DNA of 55,161 bases, from NCBI GenBank assembly GCA_021817045.1, contig JAKAWG010000029.1, positions 1 to 55,161 of the forward strand, in the 5' to 3' direction. Both the position numbers and the translations under genes were made by a program. Below the pieces are notes generated by a model. It did no database searches, was not told where the DNA came from, and saw only the letters and a list, made by a program, of their open reading frames with translations. This document shows, piece after piece, positions 7,505 to 15,251 of the stretch (the first letter of the stretch is position 1; each line of letters starts with the position of its first letter). This stretch comes from Acidobacteriota bacterium (GTDB taxonomy: Bacteria > Acidobacteriota > Terriglobia > UBA7540).

Positions 7505-9748
7505 TTAAAATCCCTTGTACGGGTTTGGCCCGATCTCTCGAATTCGTGCCATAAAACCGTCAATCATTGCGGGGAGCTTGGTGTAATCTTCCATCGCGAC
7601 CTGGCCCACTTCAATTCGCTCGGGTTCAAGCTGGAGGCGAGAGAGCGTTTCTTTCACATTTTCGAGACGACGTGTAGCCAACTCGCTTCCCTTTGCGAAG
7701 TGGCACTGGTAGTCATCGCCGTGCTTGCAGCCAAGCAGCATGACTCCGTCGATTCCCCGCGAGAGCGCGTCAGCAATCCAGACTACGTTGACGGAACCCA
7801 GGCAGCGCACGGGAATCACACGGACCGCAGGATCGTATTGCAGTCTGGCCAAACCTGCCGCATCGAGAGCTGGATAGGCGTCGTTCTCGCACATAAAGAG
7901 AAGGATTCTGGGTTTTTCTTCGTCCTCTTCCGGAACCTCGACGGCCTTAATGATGCTCGCGATTATTTCTACCGAGTAGTTCTTGAACGAGATGATGCGT
8001 TCGGGACAAGCGCCCATGCAGATGCCGCACCGGCGGCATCGGTTGGGGTTGAGTTTCGGCGTCCCTTTCTCGTCTTCGTCGAGAGCACCGAATGGACACT
8101 CCACCGTGCACCGCTTGCACTGCGTGCAGCGCTGAAGGAAAAACGACGGATATGACATGTCCCCGGCACGCGGATGCACCGCCTGGCCTCGGCGCGCGAA
8201 CTCAATGCACTGGATGGCCTTCATCACCGCCCCTCGCGCGTCCTCCTCAGCGGAGGCGGCATCCATTGGCGCCCGCGCCGCGCCTGCAGCGTAAATGCCA
8301 GTCCGAAGTGTTTCGTAAGGAAAGCAGACAAAATTCGAGTCGGGAAACCCGTCGCGCAAAAGAGGAAGTTCCAGGCCTTGTCGGTAGGCGAGATTCAGGA
8401 TGCCCGTCGCATCGTGTGCCCCTGAGGTCCCGTTTTTCTTCTCCGCCTCCGCTACCTGCGAAGCCGCCTGAGCCGAACTTGCCTCCTGCGGAAGATTTAA
8501 AACCTGCCCATCCGTTGAGTTGGGCACCATGCCAGTCGCAAGCACAACCAGATCAACGACCAGCTCGGCTGTCTCGCCGAACAGCGTGTGGTCAAGCGTT
8601 ACGCGCACGTCCCCAGTGGAATCCCGCCGGACTTGCGAAACATCTCCTTTTACGAAGAACGCCGCTGGATGGTCTTGTACCGTACGGTAGTACCTTTCGT
8701 ACAGGCCGGGAGTCACCATGTCTCTATAAACGACGTAGACTTCCGTCTCGGGGCATGACTCGTGCAAGTATTGGACCTGCTTGAGCGCTTCCGTGCAGCA
8801 GATCGTTGAACAATATGGCAGGTGATTCGGATCTCTTGAGCCCGCGCACTGGATGAAAAGAACTCGGCTCAGGGGCTTACCATCGGACGGTCTGGTCCAC
8901 CGTTCTGCCGCGGCTATCTTCTCGAACTCCAGGTTTGTGACAACGTTCGGACTGAGGCCATAACCCAAATAACCCAGCTTTGCGGTGTCGTATGGTTTCC
9001 AACCTGTTGCCGCTACGATCGCGCCCACGCGATGCGTGCTTCTTTCATCGCCTGTTTGCAGCGTCACGTCAAACATTCCCGGTTGGCCCTGGGTTCTCAC
9101 AATGTTCGTGGAAGTAAACACATTTACGTTGGGGTTCTCAGTGACCCTTTCAATCCGCTGCGGAAGATCGCTAGATCGAGCGGCCGTGAATGGCGCACGG
9201 ACTGGAGGAACCCTCCTGACATCCGCAAGATGGCCTCCGAGACGTTCCTCTTTTTCAACCAAGACCGCATCGTAACCCGCCTCGGCAGCCTCTGCCGCGG
9301 CCGTGAGGCCCGTCAAGCCTCCGCCCACAATCAGAACGGTCGTTGATATTTCGCCTGGCGCTGGCTCTAGTGGCTCTACCTTGCCCACCTTGGCAAGGCT
9401 CATCCGCAAAGCGTCCTCGGCCAACATCTGGGTGTCTTCGTCCCTTTGCTTGTGGCTCCAAACCACTTGCTCACGCAGATTGACACGTTCCAGCACGACA
9501 CTTGGGTCGAACACAAAAGCATCCGTCTTCGCCCGCGGAGAGCAGGCAGCCAGGACCAGGGCATCGACGGCGTGGTTCGCAAGATCTCCCCGAATCGTTG
9601 CCAGTCCTTCCGGACCACAGAGAAACGGGTGCGTGCGGCAAACAGGGACCTTGTACTCTGTCCGCGCTATTTGCACGAGCGCGTCCACATCGATCGACTC
9701 GGCGATCGAGCACCCACCGCAGATGTAAGCGCCCAACTTCTTATCCAC
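7505..9748 (-). CDS. qmoB: Quinone-interacting oxidoreductase subunit B (HdrA-like)
   Basis: The 747-residue product matches the usual QmoB length (about 750). It has an N-terminal cysteine region (GAYICGGCSIAESID), an HdrA-type FAD domain (LIVGGGLTGLTAAAEAAEAG), two [4Fe-4S] motifs (CTQCKRCTVECP and CRRCGICMGACP), and a C-terminal MvhD-like domain (CENDAYPALDAAGLAR, then CLGSVNVVWIADALSRG, LLGCKHGDDYQC). I chose the GTG at 9748, which overlaps the qmoA stop by 8 bp and has AGGAG 8 nt upstream; a longer reading to 9823 would overlap qmoA by 83 bp. The protein is a soluble electron-transfer subunit shared with QmoA. Confidence 0.94.
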   Translation of the reverse strand: MDKKLGAYICGGCSIAESIDVDALVQIARTEYKVPVCRTHPFLCGPEGLATIRGDLANHAVDALVLAACSPRAKTDAFVFDPSVVLERVNLREQVVWSHKQRDEDTQMLAEDALRMSLAKVGKVEPLEPAPGEISTTVLIVGGGLTGLTAAAEAAEAGYDAVLVEKEERLGGHLADVRRVPPVRAPFTAARSSDLPQRIERVTENPNVNVFTSTNIVRTQGQPGMFDVTLQTGDERSTHRVGAIVAATGWKPYDTAKLGYLGYGLSPNVVTNLEFEKIAAAERWTRPSDGKPLSRVLFIQCAGSRDPNHLPYCSTICCTEALKQVQYLHESCPETEVYVVYRDMVTPGLYERYYRTVQDHPAAFFVKGDVSQVRRDSTGDVRVTLDHTLFGETAELVVDLVVLATGMVPNSTDGQVLNLPQEASSAQAASQVAEAEKKNGTSGAHDATGILNLAYRQGLELPLLRDGFPDSNFVCFPYETLRTGIYAAGAARAPMDAASAEEDARGAVMKAIQCIEFARRGQAVHPRAGDMSYPSFFLQRCTQCKRCTVECPFGALDEDEKGTPKLNPNRCRRCGICMGACPERIISFKNYSVEIIASIIKAVEVPEEDEEKPRILLFMCENDAYPALDAAGLARLQYDPAVRVIPVRCLGSVNVVWIADALSRGIDGVMLLGCKHGDDYQCHFAKGSELATRRLENVKETLSRLQLEPERIEVGQVAMEDYTKLPAMIDGFMARIREIGPNPYKGF

Positions 9749-11012
9749 TTTGGACGCTCCTGACCACGCTTTGCAGTGCTCCGAGCGCCGCTCCTGTTCC
9801 GTCCCGGACGCTCGCGGCCACATCTTGCGGGCGCTTCACGCATCCTGCGATGTAAAAATCACCTTCGCTGCCACTGATAAATCCAAATTCATCGACTGCA
9901 AAACCAGGCGGAAGGCCGCGCGTCTGCGGTACGATGCCTGTGGCAAGAACCACTAGGCCGGCGCGGGCGATGATTTTCTTCCCGGCGAGAATCTCTTCCG
10001 CCGTGATTAGGAGGTCGTCGGTGCATGGCTCTCCTTCAATCCTTCCGACCTTGCCCTTGATCAGGCGAATTCCTGCTTCCTTCACAACTTTGGAGTAGAA
10101 CTCTTCAAGGCGGCCGGGCATCCGAATGTCGATATAGAAAATCGTGATCTCAGCCTTCGGATTTTGCGCGCGCAGATAACTTGCCTGCTTAAAGGACGCG
10201 GCACAGCAGACGCTTGAGCAGTAAGGCAGATGATTCTCGTCCCGCGACCCGGCACATTGGACGAAGACGATCTGCTTTGGAGGCTGTCCATCGGAGGGCC
10301 GCACAATCTTGCCTTGGGTTGGACCGTCTGGCGCCGCCAGTCGTTCGAGCGTGACATTGGTGACGATGTTGGGATATTTCCCAAAACCCAGATTGTCGAT
10401 CCGGCTTGCGTCGTAGGGCTCCCATCCGGTTGCAACAACGGCCGCAGCCACGGAAAACGTTTTCCGCTCGGGCTGCTGGCCCAAATTCACCGCTTCGTAC
10501 TTGCACGCTTCGACGCAAGCGCGGCATCCGTTGGCGCAGGCCGCCCGGTCAATGACGTACCGAAGCGGGAACGCCCATTTGAAGGGCAGATAAACAGCTT
10601 TTGTCTTTGAAAAACCGGCGTTAAAATCGTCCGCCCGTTTTGAAGGGCAGACCTCAGCACAAGCATTGCAAGCGGTGCAGGCTTCGGTGACGTAACGCGG
10701 CGAGACTTTTACCGTAGCCTGATAATTTCCCGGCAAACCTTCCAGTCGCTCAAGCTCGGCTAGTGTGAGAATTTGGATACGCGGATTCCGCTTGATTCGT
10801 TGGAGGTTGATTTCAAGCCCGCACACCGGGGGACATAATTTCGGAAAATAGAGATGAAAGCTGGCAGTCCGTCCGCCCAGATACGGCGATTTTTCAATCA
10901 GCACGACCCGGCATCCTGCTTCCGCCGCTTCCAAGGCGGCCGTCATGCCGGTGATGCCGCCGCCGATCACCAGGATCGGTTTATCTGCCCGGGTTGTAGC
11001 CGGTTCGTACAT
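9741..11012 (-). CDS. qmoA: Quinone-interacting oxidoreductase subunit A (HdrA-like)
   Basis: The 423-residue product is the short HdrA-like flavoprotein QmoA. It opens with the FAD-binding glycine motif (VIGGGITGMTAALEAAEAG) and contains two ferredoxin-type motifs, CTACNACAEVCP and CANGCRACVEACKY, plus the HdrA signature VQCAGSRDENHLPYCS. In sulfate reducers QmoAB links the quinone pool to APS reductase. The ATG at 11012 directly abuts GGGAGG, unusually tight spacing for a Shine-Dalgarno site, but an in-frame stop lies just upstream and no better start exists. It ends inside the qmoB start. Confidence 0.94.
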   Translation of the reverse strand: MYEPATTRADKPILVIGGGITGMTAALEAAEAGCRVVLIEKSPYLGGRTASFHLYFPKLCPPVCGLEINLQRIKRNPRIQILTLAELERLEGLPGNYQATVKVSPRYVTEACTACNACAEVCPSKRADDFNAGFSKTKAVYLPFKWAFPLRYVIDRAACANGCRACVEACKYEAVNLGQQPERKTFSVAAAVVATGWEPYDASRIDNLGFGKYPNIVTNVTLERLAAPDGPTQGKIVRPSDGQPPKQIVFVQCAGSRDENHLPYCSSVCCAASFKQASYLRAQNPKAEITIFYIDIRMPGRLEEFYSKVVKEAGIRLIKGKVGRIEGEPCTDDLLITAEEILAGKKIIARAGLVVLATGIVPQTRGLPPGFAVDEFGFISGSEGDFYIAGCVKRPQDVAASVRDGTGAALGALQSVVRSVQSG

Positions 11013-11025
11013 CCTCCCGCTTCAC

Positions 11026-11838
11026 CTAAACGGCCCTCTCGCTACCTGGCCTCGCCCCGTCTTGGGCTGACACGTCCCTCCGCACCTTCATCGTTCTTTC
11101 CCCAAACAAGGCAAAACGGAGCCATTCCACAGCAAATTCGAGCAATTCTTCGTCATCCGTTCGAATTGCCTCAATCCGTGTCTCATCCATCTCGAAGCGT
11201 CTCAGAAAACTTGACTCCAGAACAAACCGTCGAAAGTTGTCCAGGTCGTAGCACGCCATAAAGTACATCCCCATCTTTTCGGGGGTCAGGGTGCCAGCTT
11301 TTTCCCAAGACGTGTGGAGCATCAGCTCTCTGAACGGAGTTTCCAGCAGGTCGTACTCCTCAAGCCCCTGTTGAGCCTGCCACTCACGTAGCTGGCAAGT
11401 CTTTCCCTTACCGTGGCCGTGACAGAACTCTTCGTTGAGGAGGAAGTAAAACTTTGCCGCGGTGTCCGCGGTCCTGGACTCCGCTAATCCCAGGGGATAC
11501 ATTCGGCACGCCCAAGGGCGGTTCGGATAAATGGTGCAGCCGGAGAGCGAGACAAACGGACACTTCCGCTCAGCCCCCTCCATCTTTAGAATGATCACCG
11601 GCAGATTCCTGTCGCGAGTGCTCATCGCAACCGTATATTTCTTAAGAAAGGCGGAAGAATCGAGGCCCAGCGCACGCTTCATTCGCAGAACGTCGTAGGG
11701 GGTTAGCACAATCGAAATATCCCGGCAGCAAAGCGTAAAGCAATCCAAGCCCTTAGCGCAGCGGAAGTTGAAAATATCCTCCGATCCCAAAGTGCGTAAT
11801 TCGGGCGGAATTTCCTGTGCAACGCTTGTCTCAGTCAT
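11026..11838 (-). CDS. YkgJ-type cysteine-cluster protein
   Basis: The roughly 270-residue product contains the YkgJ-type cysteine pattern: FRCAKGLDCFTLCCRD near the N-terminus, then KCPFVSLSGCTIYPNRPWAC and later FCHGHGKGKTC. This family (putative zinc- or iron-chelating domain) often lies next to apr/qmo genes in sulfate reducers, but its role is not established. Two starts are possible: GTG at 11850 or ATG at 11838, which overlaps the upstream stop in ATGACTGA; I prefer the latter as a coupled start. It lies 13 bp before qmoA. A maturation or metal-handling role for the neighbouring iron-sulfur enzymes is an inference. Confidence 0.75.
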   Translation of the reverse strand: MTETSVAQEIPPELRTLGSEDIFNFRCAKGLDCFTLCCRDISIVLTPYDVLRMKRALGLDSSAFLKKYTVAMSTRDRNLPVIILKMEGAERKCPFVSLSGCTIYPNRPWACRMYPLGLAESRTADTAAKFYFLLNEEFCHGHGKGKTCQLREWQAQQGLEEYDLLETPFRELMLHTSWEKAGTLTPEKMGMYFMACYDLDNFRRFVLESSFLRRFEMDETRIEAIRTDDEELLEFAVEWLRFALFGERTMKVRRDVSAQDGARPGSERAV

Positions 11839-12115
11839 ACAAATCGTCACTCGTCACAATACGGTTTTTCAGCGCACCGTTTGACCACACGGCCAGTGGT
11901 CCCGCCTCTCCTGTGACTGGATCCAACCGGTAGCGGTAGGAGGCGCTCACCTTGAATTGACTTTCCATCCAGATCCAACCTCGGACGTAGTAAGGGCACG
12001 CGTCGTTGAAGCAAACGAGCTGGAATTCGCCACCCCAAGAGGTCAGCTCGGGGCTAACCCACCGCTTCAGCATCTCGTGACAGTAAGGGCATCGAACTTG
12101 GTTTTGAGGATCCAT
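11831..12115 (-). CDS. Small zinc-ribbon protein between aprA and qmoA
   Basis: The 94-residue product begins MDPQNQVRCPYCHEML and contains a second pair CFNDACPYYVRGW, giving a four-cysteine zinc-ribbon of the Ogr/Delta-like kind. The ATG at 12115 is chosen because the longer frame to 12259 runs backward into aprA and the terminator-like hairpin. A TGA at 11831 overlaps the start of the next gene. Similar small proteins lie beside aprBA in other sulfate reducers (family knowledge); their function is unknown to me. The position right after the hairpin at 12136-12165 suggests reduced expression relative to aprBA. Confidence 0.7.
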   Translation of the reverse strand: MDPQNQVRCPYCHEMLKRWVSPELTSWGGEFQLVCFNDACPYYVRGWIWMESQFKVSASYRYRLDPVTGEAGPLAVWSNGALKNRIVTSDDLYD

Positions 12116-12135
12116 ACTGCAATCTCGCCGGAAAA

Positions 12136-12165
12136 GGAGGCTTGTGTTTCCAAACCCAAGCCTCC
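12136..12165 (-). terminator. Intrinsic terminator or attenuator after aprA
   Basis: On the minus strand GGAGGCTTG and CAAGCCTCC form a perfect 9-bp stem (12157-12165 with 12136-12144) around a 12-nt loop, followed at once by TTTTCC. It lies 21 bp after the aprA stop and 20 bp before the next start. It would end part of the aprBA transcripts while allowing read-through to qmo and dsr genes. Confidence 0.75.
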
Positions 12166-12186
12166 CTGGCATCACACGTCGGACGG

Positions 12187-14115
12187 TTAGCCTCCCAGCA
12201 GCTCGTGCTCTTTGGGCTGCGGGAAGATGTGGTGAATCGGACGGGTTCTCATCTCCCACGTGGAAGACGCGGGATCAAACCGGCAGTTGGCAAAGACATG
12301 CCATTTCTCATCGTCCATCTGCGGCTTGTCCGCCCTAAAGTAATAACCAGGCCACCGCGTCTCCTCCCGGAACAGCATGGTTCGCACGTGGGCCTCCGCC
12401 TGCCAAAGGCGATGGACATTCTCCCAGGCGCGCATGAGTTCATGAAGATTCGCGGCCCCTAATTTCTGGGCATCTTCGCGGAGAAAAGCTAAAAGCTCCA
12501 GGCCTCTCTCCAACTGCGCTTTGTTAGTCATAAACTGCGCTGTGACCCCGCCGGCATACTCGTCCATGATCTTTTGGAGCCGGAACATGAACATGCGCGG
12601 CTTGATGTAATTAGGATTCACCTCGCAGTCTGTCGTCTCTGCTTTGTGAGTGTCGTAAACCTCGAGCGGTCTGAGGATCTCAGCCACCTTGGCTTCGACC
12701 ACCGCTGTGTCGATCTTCGGCGCCTCTTTGTTATCCACGATGAACTTGATCGCGGACTTCGCGGCGACTCGGCCCTCCGCATGCGAGCCCGAAGAGAACT
12801 TGTGGCTGGAAGCACCCGAAGCGTCACCGGCACAAAAGAGACCCTTCACGGTGGACATATTGGTGTAGCCCCAGAAATATTCGCCGCGTGTCTCATCGGT
12901 TTGCAGGTCCGGCGGCCCACTAACCCAGGCTCCGGAGGCGCCGGAGTGAGAGCCGATGAAATAGGGCTCCGCCGCTGCGATCTCCGAACTCTTCTGTTCC
13001 GGTTGAACATTGGTTGAGGCCCAGAGTGTCGCTTGGGAGATCGTCATGTCGAGGAAGTCCTCCCAGGCCTCCGACTCCAGGTCCTTCAACTTCTTCTTGT
13101 ACGCCTTAGGATCGTCCTTGTAAGTATCGGCCAATGCTTGCATCGCTTCCTCGGTGCGCATGAAGAGCGGCCCTTTGCCCTCCATTACATCGAGCATGCC
13201 GAGATAGTTGCGCAAATTCGCCGGAACGGGCTTGACGTGTCCATAAGGCAGCCAGTGATCCAACTCCGCCTTACGCTCCACCATGTAGTTCCCACCCATC
13301 GCGTTTGTCGCACGAGACTTGAAGAGCAGGAACCATGCTCCTACCGGGCCGTACGCGTCCTTGAAGCGCACAGGAATGAAGCGCACTTCCTGACAGGTCA
13401 TCTCCGCGCCCGCCTGGAGTGTGAAAGAAGCCGAAGAGCCGGCGTTCCAGGGCGGGTACCAGGCGCGTCCCATGCCTTCGCCCCCGCTCCGTGGCTTGAA
13501 GACGTGCACCGCTCCGCCCATCGCCACCAGCGTCGCTTTGGACTTGAACACGTAGATCTTGTTCTCGCGCACCGAGAAGCCAATCGCACCGGCACAACGG
13601 TCGCCATCCATTAAGGGACCAACGATGAAGACTCGCTCGAAGATCTGGCCTGTGCCGTTCTGCAGGAGCGCGTTCTTTGCCGCTTCGGCAACGATGACCT
13701 TGTAAGACTCCCCGTTGATCATGAGCTGCCAGCGGCCTTCGTGGACGTAGTTGCCCTTTTCATCCTTCCAGATTGGAAGACCCCACTTCTCGAAGAGGTG
13801 CACCGTCGAATCCACGTGCCGAGCGATATTAGCGACGAGATCTTCGCGAGTAACACCCATCAGGTCGTTGCGGACATAGTCCACATAGTCCTTCACGGTG
13901 TTCTTGCCGTCCTTGAGGCCGACATACTGGTTTATGGCCGACAGGCCCATGGCGACAGCCCCCGAGCGATCGACGGCCGCCTTATCCACGAGGGTCACCT
14001 TGAGACCGCTCTTTTTGGCCCAGTAAGCAGCCTCCACAGCCGCTCCGCACGCCGCCATGCCACCGCCCAGAATCAACAAGTCGGTTTCCACAACTTGTGT
14101 TTCAAATTTAGGCAT
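12187..14115 (-). CDS. aprA: Adenylylsulfate reductase alpha subunit
   Basis: The 642-residue product is AprA, the FAD subunit that interconverts APS and sulfite plus AMP. It has the flavin-binding start LLILGGGMAACGAAVEAA, the segment DRSGAVAMGLSAINQYVG, and the C-terminal flavin-contact region GLFCAGDASGASSHKFSSG, all typical of the fumarate-reductase-type fold. Length is close to that of other AprA proteins. The ATG at 14115 follows AAAGGGAG. It lies 13 bp after aprB. No truncation or shift is visible. Confidence 0.97.
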   Translation of the reverse strand: MPKFETQVVETDLLILGGGMAACGAAVEAAYWAKKSGLKVTLVDKAAVDRSGAVAMGLSAINQYVGLKDGKNTVKDYVDYVRNDLMGVTREDLVANIARHVDSTVHLFEKWGLPIWKDEKGNYVHEGRWQLMINGESYKVIVAEAAKNALLQNGTGQIFERVFIVGPLMDGDRCAGAIGFSVRENKIYVFKSKATLVAMGGAVHVFKPRSGGEGMGRAWYPPWNAGSSASFTLQAGAEMTCQEVRFIPVRFKDAYGPVGAWFLLFKSRATNAMGGNYMVERKAELDHWLPYGHVKPVPANLRNYLGMLDVMEGKGPLFMRTEEAMQALADTYKDDPKAYKKKLKDLESEAWEDFLDMTISQATLWASTNVQPEQKSSEIAAAEPYFIGSHSGASGAWVSGPPDLQTDETRGEYFWGYTNMSTVKGLFCAGDASGASSHKFSSGSHAEGRVAAKSAIKFIVDNKEAPKIDTAVVEAKVAEILRPLEVYDTHKAETTDCEVNPNYIKPRMFMFRLQKIMDEYAGGVTAQFMTNKAQLERGLELLAFLREDAQKLGAANLHELMRAWENVHRLWQAEAHVRTMLFREETRWPGYYFRADKPQMDDEKWHVFANCRFDPASSTWEMRTRPIHHIFPQPKEHELLGG

Positions 14116-14128
14116 TTGTTCTCTCCCT

Positions 14129-14575
14129 TTACGCTCGATTTCCCAGCGTGAATAGCTCTGAGAGCCCTAACGATGCGGGCTCGGTGAATAGCGCCGGGCT
14201 GTTAAGGTCGCCGTCGCCTTCAAATCCGCCGGCAGGAACCGCTGCACCTTCAGAAGTTGTCCGAATGGGGAACTTAAAGCGCTTGAGCGTGCCATTTCTG
14301 AACTTGACCGTCCATAGAATGGAATCTGTCGAGCGCATCGGTGTCACTGACGCCCCGAGGGGTACAAAATCCGCATATCCTCTGATCTCGATGGCCTGGT
14401 TCGGGCAGATTTTGACGCAGTTGTAACATTCCCAGCACATCGAAGCGTCGCGGTTATACGCCTTCATGATTTCTTTGTTGAGGGTCATGAGGTCATTGGG
14501 ACAGATGTACTCGCAAGCTGTTCTGTCCTGGCCCTTGCAGCCGTCGCATTTATCCGGATTCACGTAACTCGGCAT
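14129..14575 (-). CDS. aprB: Adenylylsulfate reductase beta subunit
   Basis: The 148-residue product begins MPSYVNPDKCDGCKGQ and carries eight cysteines for two [4Fe-4S] clusters (CDGCKGQDRTACEYICP and CWECYNCVKICP), then a beta-rich C-terminal tail that wraps around AprA in known structures. I chose the ATG at 14575 for its strong AAAGGAGG site; the longer frame to 14611 has none. It is the first gene of the apr-qmo-dsr run, and a CRP/FNR-type palindrome lies 59 bp upstream. Confidence 0.96.
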   Translation of the reverse strand: MPSYVNPDKCDGCKGQDRTACEYICPNDLMTLNKEIMKAYNRDASMCWECYNCVKICPNQAIEIRGYADFVPLGASVTPMRSTDSILWTVKFRNGTLKRFKFPIRTTSEGAAVPAGGFEGDGDLNSPALFTEPASLGLSELFTLGNRA

Positions 14576-14633
14576 GTCGCCTCCTTTGCCATTTCGTTGC
14601 AAATAGATCATCGTCTCTGTTTCTCCCTCCGTC

Positions 14634-14649
14634 AGTGATCCGTATCACA
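14634..14649 (-). promoter_or_regulatory. CRP/FNR-type operator upstream of aprB
   Basis: AGTGATCCGTATCACA fits TGTGA-N6-TCACA in 9 of 10 arm positions. Its centre (14641.5) is 41.5 bp before 14600, and GATGAT, a fair -10 box, lies at 14612-14607 on the minus strand, giving class-II activator geometry. HcpR/FNR-family regulators use such sites ahead of apr-qmo genes in other sulfate reducers. Confidence 0.65.
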
Positions 14650-14754
14650 CCCAGCGTGCCGTTTCAGCACATTCCACGCCCTCTGGGGCGAAATGATGGG
14701 AGTTCAAGAGAGAAAAGAGTCAGGTAGGTGTCACACGTGACGTCGTGTGCGCTG

Positions 14755-15213
14755 TTACAACGTGCTTTCCGCGACTTCCAACTGAGGAAGGACCTTCACG
14801 GCCGTTTTCACGGAGCGGGTGACCAAGCAACCCATGTGAGCTGTCTCTAAAAGAGTCCGTGCCAATTCAGCGTCTTCTTCCGACTTCACCACGATTCGAG
14901 GCCGAAGAACGATTTCTGTGAATTGGTATCCTCCGCCGGCGTTCTCCAGGAATCCCTCCGCTGAAGACTCGTACCCGAGAATAGCAAGCTCCTCGCGGAG
15001 AGCGTACGCGATGAAAGTGAGCAGGGTGCAGGCGTTTACGCTGGCCACGAACATGTCCTCCGGCGTCCAGTAGCCCGGCTCGCCTTTGAATTCGGGTGGG
15101 CTGGAGATCTTCACATCCGGCTTGCCCTCTGCAGACGTACACCCGCAACGGCCGCAGTCCCACCGCACAGTGTTTTCGTACCGAAATCTCTTAAGTGCTT
15201 TTCGGGGCTCCAT
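14755..15213 (-). CDS. OsmC-family protein
   Basis: The 152-residue product begins MEPRKALKRFRYENTVRW and has the OsmC/YhfA-like pattern, including GEPGYWTPEDMFVASVNAC (first conserved cysteine) and the second cysteine in AHMGCLVTRSVK. These two cysteines form the thiol centre used in peroxide or related thiol chemistry in the family. The GGCGRCGC-like cluster near residue 20 (CGRCGC) is an extra cysteine-rich stretch. The ATG at 15213 has GAGAGGG upstream. A much longer frame reaching to 16164 is only the shadow of feoB. It lies 38 bp after feoB on the same strand and may share its transcript. Confidence 0.82.
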   Translation of the reverse strand: MEPRKALKRFRYENTVRWDCGRCGCTSAEGKPDVKISSPPEFKGEPGYWTPEDMFVASVNACTLLTFIAYALREELAILGYESSAEGFLENAGGGYQFTEIVLRPRIVVKSEEDAELARTLLETAHMGCLVTRSVKTAVKVLPQLEVAESTL

Positions 15214-15251
15214 CGCAACCCTCTCAGCAATCGCCCTCGCTGCGGCGGCGA

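Noticed and set aside
14730..14749. Palindromes GTCACACGTGAC and CACACG-N6-CGTGTG near the aprB promoter
   Set aside because: The half-sites are in reversed order compared with TGTGA-N6-TCACA, so not a sixth operator. It may be a weak osmC hairpin but lacks a T-tract.
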